Shown: positions 60,061 to 64,000 of the stretch, piece after piece
Position numbering within the stretch: position 1 is the first letter of the stretch
How the letters are laid out: each line of letters starts with the position of its first letter
Assembly: GCA_027422505.1 (NCBI GenBank)
Contig: JAPQWV010000005.1
Coordinates: 8,623,501 to 8,687,500, forward strand
DNA: 64,000 nucleotides
Origin: Craterostigma plantagineum
Taxonomy: Eukaryota; Streptophyta; Magnoliopsida; Lamiales; Linderniaceae
Direction of reading: 5' to 3'
Translations under genes and position numbers: made by a program
The notes under the pieces: model-generated
Told to the model about the DNA's origin: nothing
What the model saw: the letters and a program-made list of their open reading frames with translations, nothing else
Databases searched by the model: none

Positions 60061-60331
60061 TAAATATTTGTATAATTACTTCTTGTTCTTTTTTTAAAAT
60101 TAAACTTATAATGTAAATCATGTTTATGCATTTTTTTATAGGGAACAAGATTACGACGAAGAGGGGTTTCGGTAAGTGCAATTAAGTTAGCAACGTGTGA
60201 TCTCCGGATGCTTTGACGGATCATAATTGATAGTTGATTCGTTAAGGCTCCTGAGATCATACGTTGCTTTCTCGCCTACACTTGCGGAAGCCCGACCGAA
60301 AAGTCGAAGAACCGTGGCTTCGCCCGTGATG

Positions 60332-60419
60332 GGCTTCAACAGGTGCAGGCGTCGGGCCGGGCGCGTTAGGTAACTTTCGCTTAGGACTTGGGAGTTCGGC
60401 GCCTGCACCTGTTGAAGCC
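60332..60419. repeat. Perfect 20-bp inverted repeat (hairpin) in hAT element 2
   Basis: GGCTTCAACAGGTGCAGGCG (60332-60351) is matched exactly in inverted order at 60400-60419, with a 48-base GC-rich loop. It would form a strong hairpin in RNA or single-stranded DNA. Confidence 0.9.
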
Positions 60420-60828
60420 TTTCTCGGACGAAGTCCCGAAAGAAGACTGATTTAATTTACATTTATGTATTGTATTGTAATTGATTAATTAAAATTTTGT
60501 AATACAATACAAGTTCTTTGTAAAATGTTAAATGTAATTTTTTTTAATTGTCTTGCAAATTATATAGTAGATTTCGCATTCGATTTAACCAAATAATATA
60601 TCAAACTTTACACAAACACTAAGAATTTAAATATCTTAAAAAAAGAAAAACGGCGGTTCTAACCGCCGGTTAACCGTAACCGGCGGTTAGTCAACCGGCG
60701 GTTGGTCTAACCGTCAACCGGGGGCGGCTAACCGGCAACCGCCCCCGGCCGGTTAGACGGCGGTTAGTAAAAGCCGTAAAAAAGGTACACGAAATGATAT
60801 ACTAAGTGTTCTACAAAGAAGTTTGGGC

Positions 60829-61765
<937 letters not shown>

Positions 61766-62284
61766 AGAGGTAAAGAAGAACTGGGAATGTTTTCTGCAAA
61801 TTTTTTATCTTGATGAACTTACGAGTCTTACGATCCATCTTTTCGTTATCAATTTCGTCCATCACTTGATATATTCTTGTAATAGGGAATAGACGACATT
61901 AGCCAATGTTACTGCTGCTTGCTTTGATTGTAGAACAATATTGCTATGCTCCATTACGACTTTTTCTTCCGATACTGAACACGTTCACCCTTGGGTTTGG
62001 TATTTTACTTTTATGAAAATATATTTTACGGCTTTTATAGGCGTAGAAGTTTTCTGTTAAATCCATTATCATTTGCTTTAGTGTGTGTTTGGCATGCGGA
62101 TTTAAGTGTAGAAAAGAAAAGGAATTCTATTATGGTACAACACACGAGGCATAATGCCAATGATCCGATGTGTATCGTTCCATTTTGCTTTTGTTTTCCC
62201 CGTTGGATTCACATACCAAATGGACCATTTGTGCTCGTTTGGTTGATAAGTTTATATTTGGTTGGGTGGTTGAAGAATTTTAAA
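61766..62284. other. 3' flank of eL33
   Basis: Probable 3' UTR and spacer. GTGCTCGTTTGGTTGATAAG at 62232 resembles GTGCTCGTTTGGTTGACATG at 62492 in the next element, so an outer repeat copy may begin here. Confidence 0.5.
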
Positions 62285-62881
62285 GGTTTGCTTAAGACAT
62301 GTTAGTGTGTTTGATTCGTAGGTTTATCTAAAACATGGATTTATATAAATTCACTTTTAACGTGTAGACAGGTTTAAATAAACACACCTCCTCTCATGTC
62401 TATTTGAATCCACTAACTAAACACTCATTTTATGTACTCATTAATTTGTTCTATATAAATTCTTAATTACTCCTAAATATAAACCTATCAAGGTGCTCGT
62501 TTGGTTGACATGTTTATATTTAGGAGGGTTTAAATAAGTAAGGGTTTATATAAAACAAATTAATGGGTATAAATTAATTGTGTGTTTGGTTAGTGGGTTT
62601 AAATAAACACATATGAGGGGGTGTGTTTATCTAAACCTGTCCGCATGGGTTAGAGTGGTTTTATATAAACCCATGGTTTAGATAAACCTGCCTACCAAAC
62701 ACAGTAAGATATCATGGATTTAATTAAGGGGTATAAATTGTGTGTTTGGTTAGCGAGTTTAATTAAACACATGTGAGGAATTATGTTTTTTAAACCCGTT
62801 CACATGAGTTTAGAATGGTTTTGTATAAACCCATGTTTTAGTTAAAACCTACAAACCAAACACACTAACATGTCTTAAACC
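62285..62881. mobile_element. Fold-back element with internal duplication
   Basis: The left end GGTTTGCTTAAGACATGTTA is matched inverted by the right end (TAACATGTCTTAAACC). The inversion extends through most of the element: the left arm 62285-62495 pairs with 62495-62700, and a further duplicated arm (62700-62881) repeats phrases such as TGTGTTTGGTTAG and TATAAACCCATG. No coding capacity. Confidence 0.75.
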
Positions 62882-63564
62882 AATCTATTTGATTTTGTAA
62901 TATTATCCATCTAATTTACTTTACAAATTATTTCAAAATTACACCACTCTATTATTTCAAATTTGATTGAGAAGTAATTCGAACAAATTAATATTAAACT
63001 CAAATCATTTCATATGGAAAAAAATATTAATAACACAGAGTTCTCGTATATATTTTTATTTATGTTTTATATTGATACTTTAATAATTAAAATAAATAAT
63101 AGGGTATGTTCTGTAATTTTAAAATATTAAACTCATTTTTTGGGATATTTGATTCCAAATGCATATTTGGGTTTAAAATAGAGAGAGGAGATGAAAAACG
63201 CATTTTGAGTTTGCATTTGGTATACGGTTGAAACAATTTTCGTATACTTTTTAAGTTTTAGGTCTCGGTTGGAAATGTTCTATAGTACACTAAAGAGAGT
63301 CGGAGATCGGCAAATCGTCGTTGGACATATAAAACTTGACACCATTACAACTTTGTTTGGTTCATCAATAATAAACGTTGAGATTAATTAATTAAATTTT
63401 CATTAAAGCTTTGATTCAAAAACCTTATATGCATTTTTCAATAAAATTTAATAAAGTTATATTTGAAGTTAAATATTCACTTTAACATGCAAAACTTAAA
63501 GTAAAATTTTAATATTATTATTTACTTTTTTTGAACCATCTTATAATATAACTATTTCATATAC
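62882..63564. other. AT-rich spacer
   Basis: No gene or clear repeat edge is visible. Confidence 0.4.
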
Positions 63565-63778
63565 TGGTCCGTTTGGTTACAATAGCATATATGAAGCCCA
63601 CAATTTAATTATAATAAACCCAATATAATTAATCTGACCTCTTCAATTCGGTTAAGTTACAGCGAGCTTCTTCTTTAATAATGGGCTGACTTAATACTGG
63701 GCAAATAAAAAATCAACACAATATTACACCTTATTATTTATATTATATGGATTAATCTTGGAAACCAAACAGGCCCCA
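63565..63778. mobile_element. MITE candidate with GGCC(T/C)GTTTGGTT ends
   Basis: Left end TGGTCCGTTTGGTTACAA; right end, inverted, GGGGCCTGTTTGGTTTCCAA. About 214 bp, AT-rich core. The target duplication is not clear. Confidence 0.55.
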
Positions 63779-64000
63779 CAAATAGATTTAAGTAAAAGGG
63801 GTAACTTCAAAAGATCACCAACCCTAAACAATTTATCACTAACTCCCTATTCTCATTCAAAAATCATCAAACTCCCTATATCAAAACAATCTTACACCTT
63901 ACTACACAATTAACTAAAATGACAACTTTGCCCATTACTTATTATTTTATAAATCTTTTCTTCTCCACTCCATCAATTAAAGAAAAATGTCAATATCTCT
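63779..64000. other. Spacer at window edge
   Basis: No feature is supported in the last 220 bases. Confidence 0.4.

Larger units (their letters stand above)
56457..60780 (+). mobile_element. hAT element 2 (near-complete, 3' terminus missing)
   Basis: The left end TAGACTTGCCCAAAATCAACC matches hAT element 1 with one change in the 13-bp TIR. Both subterminal zones carry arrays of AACCGCCGGTTA motifs (56470-56770 and 60650-60770). The gene order and 3' repeats match element 1. On the right the motif array stops in GGCGGTTAGTAAAAGCCGTAAA and the terminal TIR, about the last 50 bases in element 1, is absent, so no target duplication can be matched. A (CT)n run and a CCACC-rich leader (56805-57400) are specific to this copy. 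Confidence 0.88.

Overview
The window looks like nuclear DNA of a eudicot plant. Genes are split by short GT-AG introns. Spacer DNA is AT-rich and crowded with plant transposons: Ty1/copia and Ty3/gypsy LTR elements, hAT, Mutator-like (MULE), Stowaway and Tourist MITEs, and a tRNA-derived SINE. The recognisable genes are typical angiosperm families. I cannot name the species. I saw no bacterial, organellar or CRISPR sequence. Seven host genes are supported; most of the rest is mobile DNA or its decay products.

Layout, left half. 0.7-2.2 kb holds an alpha-crystallin (HSP20-like) protein gene (-). A SINE and an AT-rich inverted-repeat element follow. 5.8-10.1 kb is a complete but decayed copia element (-) with a 5-bp target duplication. 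10.5-13.0 kb is a six-exon laccase gene (-) with two single-base frameshifts. 14.6-17.0 kb is a two-exon DUF604 (fringe-like) glycosyltransferase gene (-) with one frameshift at a C-run. 18.4-19.0 kb is a GC-rich hAT-type MITE. 19.6-24.1 kb is a scrapyard: a coiled-coil ORF remnant, a gypsy gag piece, a 5'-truncated-copy copia LTR plus gag, and two exons of a kinesin motor gene. 24.6-31.0 kb is a decayed MULE whose transposase remnant is followed by an OTU-protease-like region; a 3.7-kb hAT element sits inside it with a clean 8-bp duplication.

Right half. 32.6-33.1 kb encodes a small secreted or membrane protein (+). 33.5-40.1 kb is a second copia element (-) carrying a nested probable gypsy solo LTR. 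44.7-45.6 kb is a five-exon gene (+) for a small plant protein ending in WWQGSLYY. Tourist and Stowaway MITEs lie at 46.2-47.0 kb. 48.2-52.6 kb is a 4.4-kb TIR element with a 9-bp duplication, filled with about seven ~313-bp repeats. 52.7-55.6 kb is an intact eight-exon O-fucosyltransferase-family gene (-). 56.5-60.8 kb is a second hAT copy with a nearly intact transposase. 61.0-61.8 kb is an intact three-exon ribosomal protein eL33 (L35Ae) gene (+) with a typical ribosomal-protein promoter. A fold-back element and one more MITE close the window.

The host genes are unrelated to one another and each seems to have its own promoter; there is no sign of a gene cluster. The interest lies in the transposons: nested insertions with exact target duplications, a hAT family with a diverged but near-complete transposase, a MULE with a protease-like domain, and a repeat-loaded non-autonomous MULE-like element.
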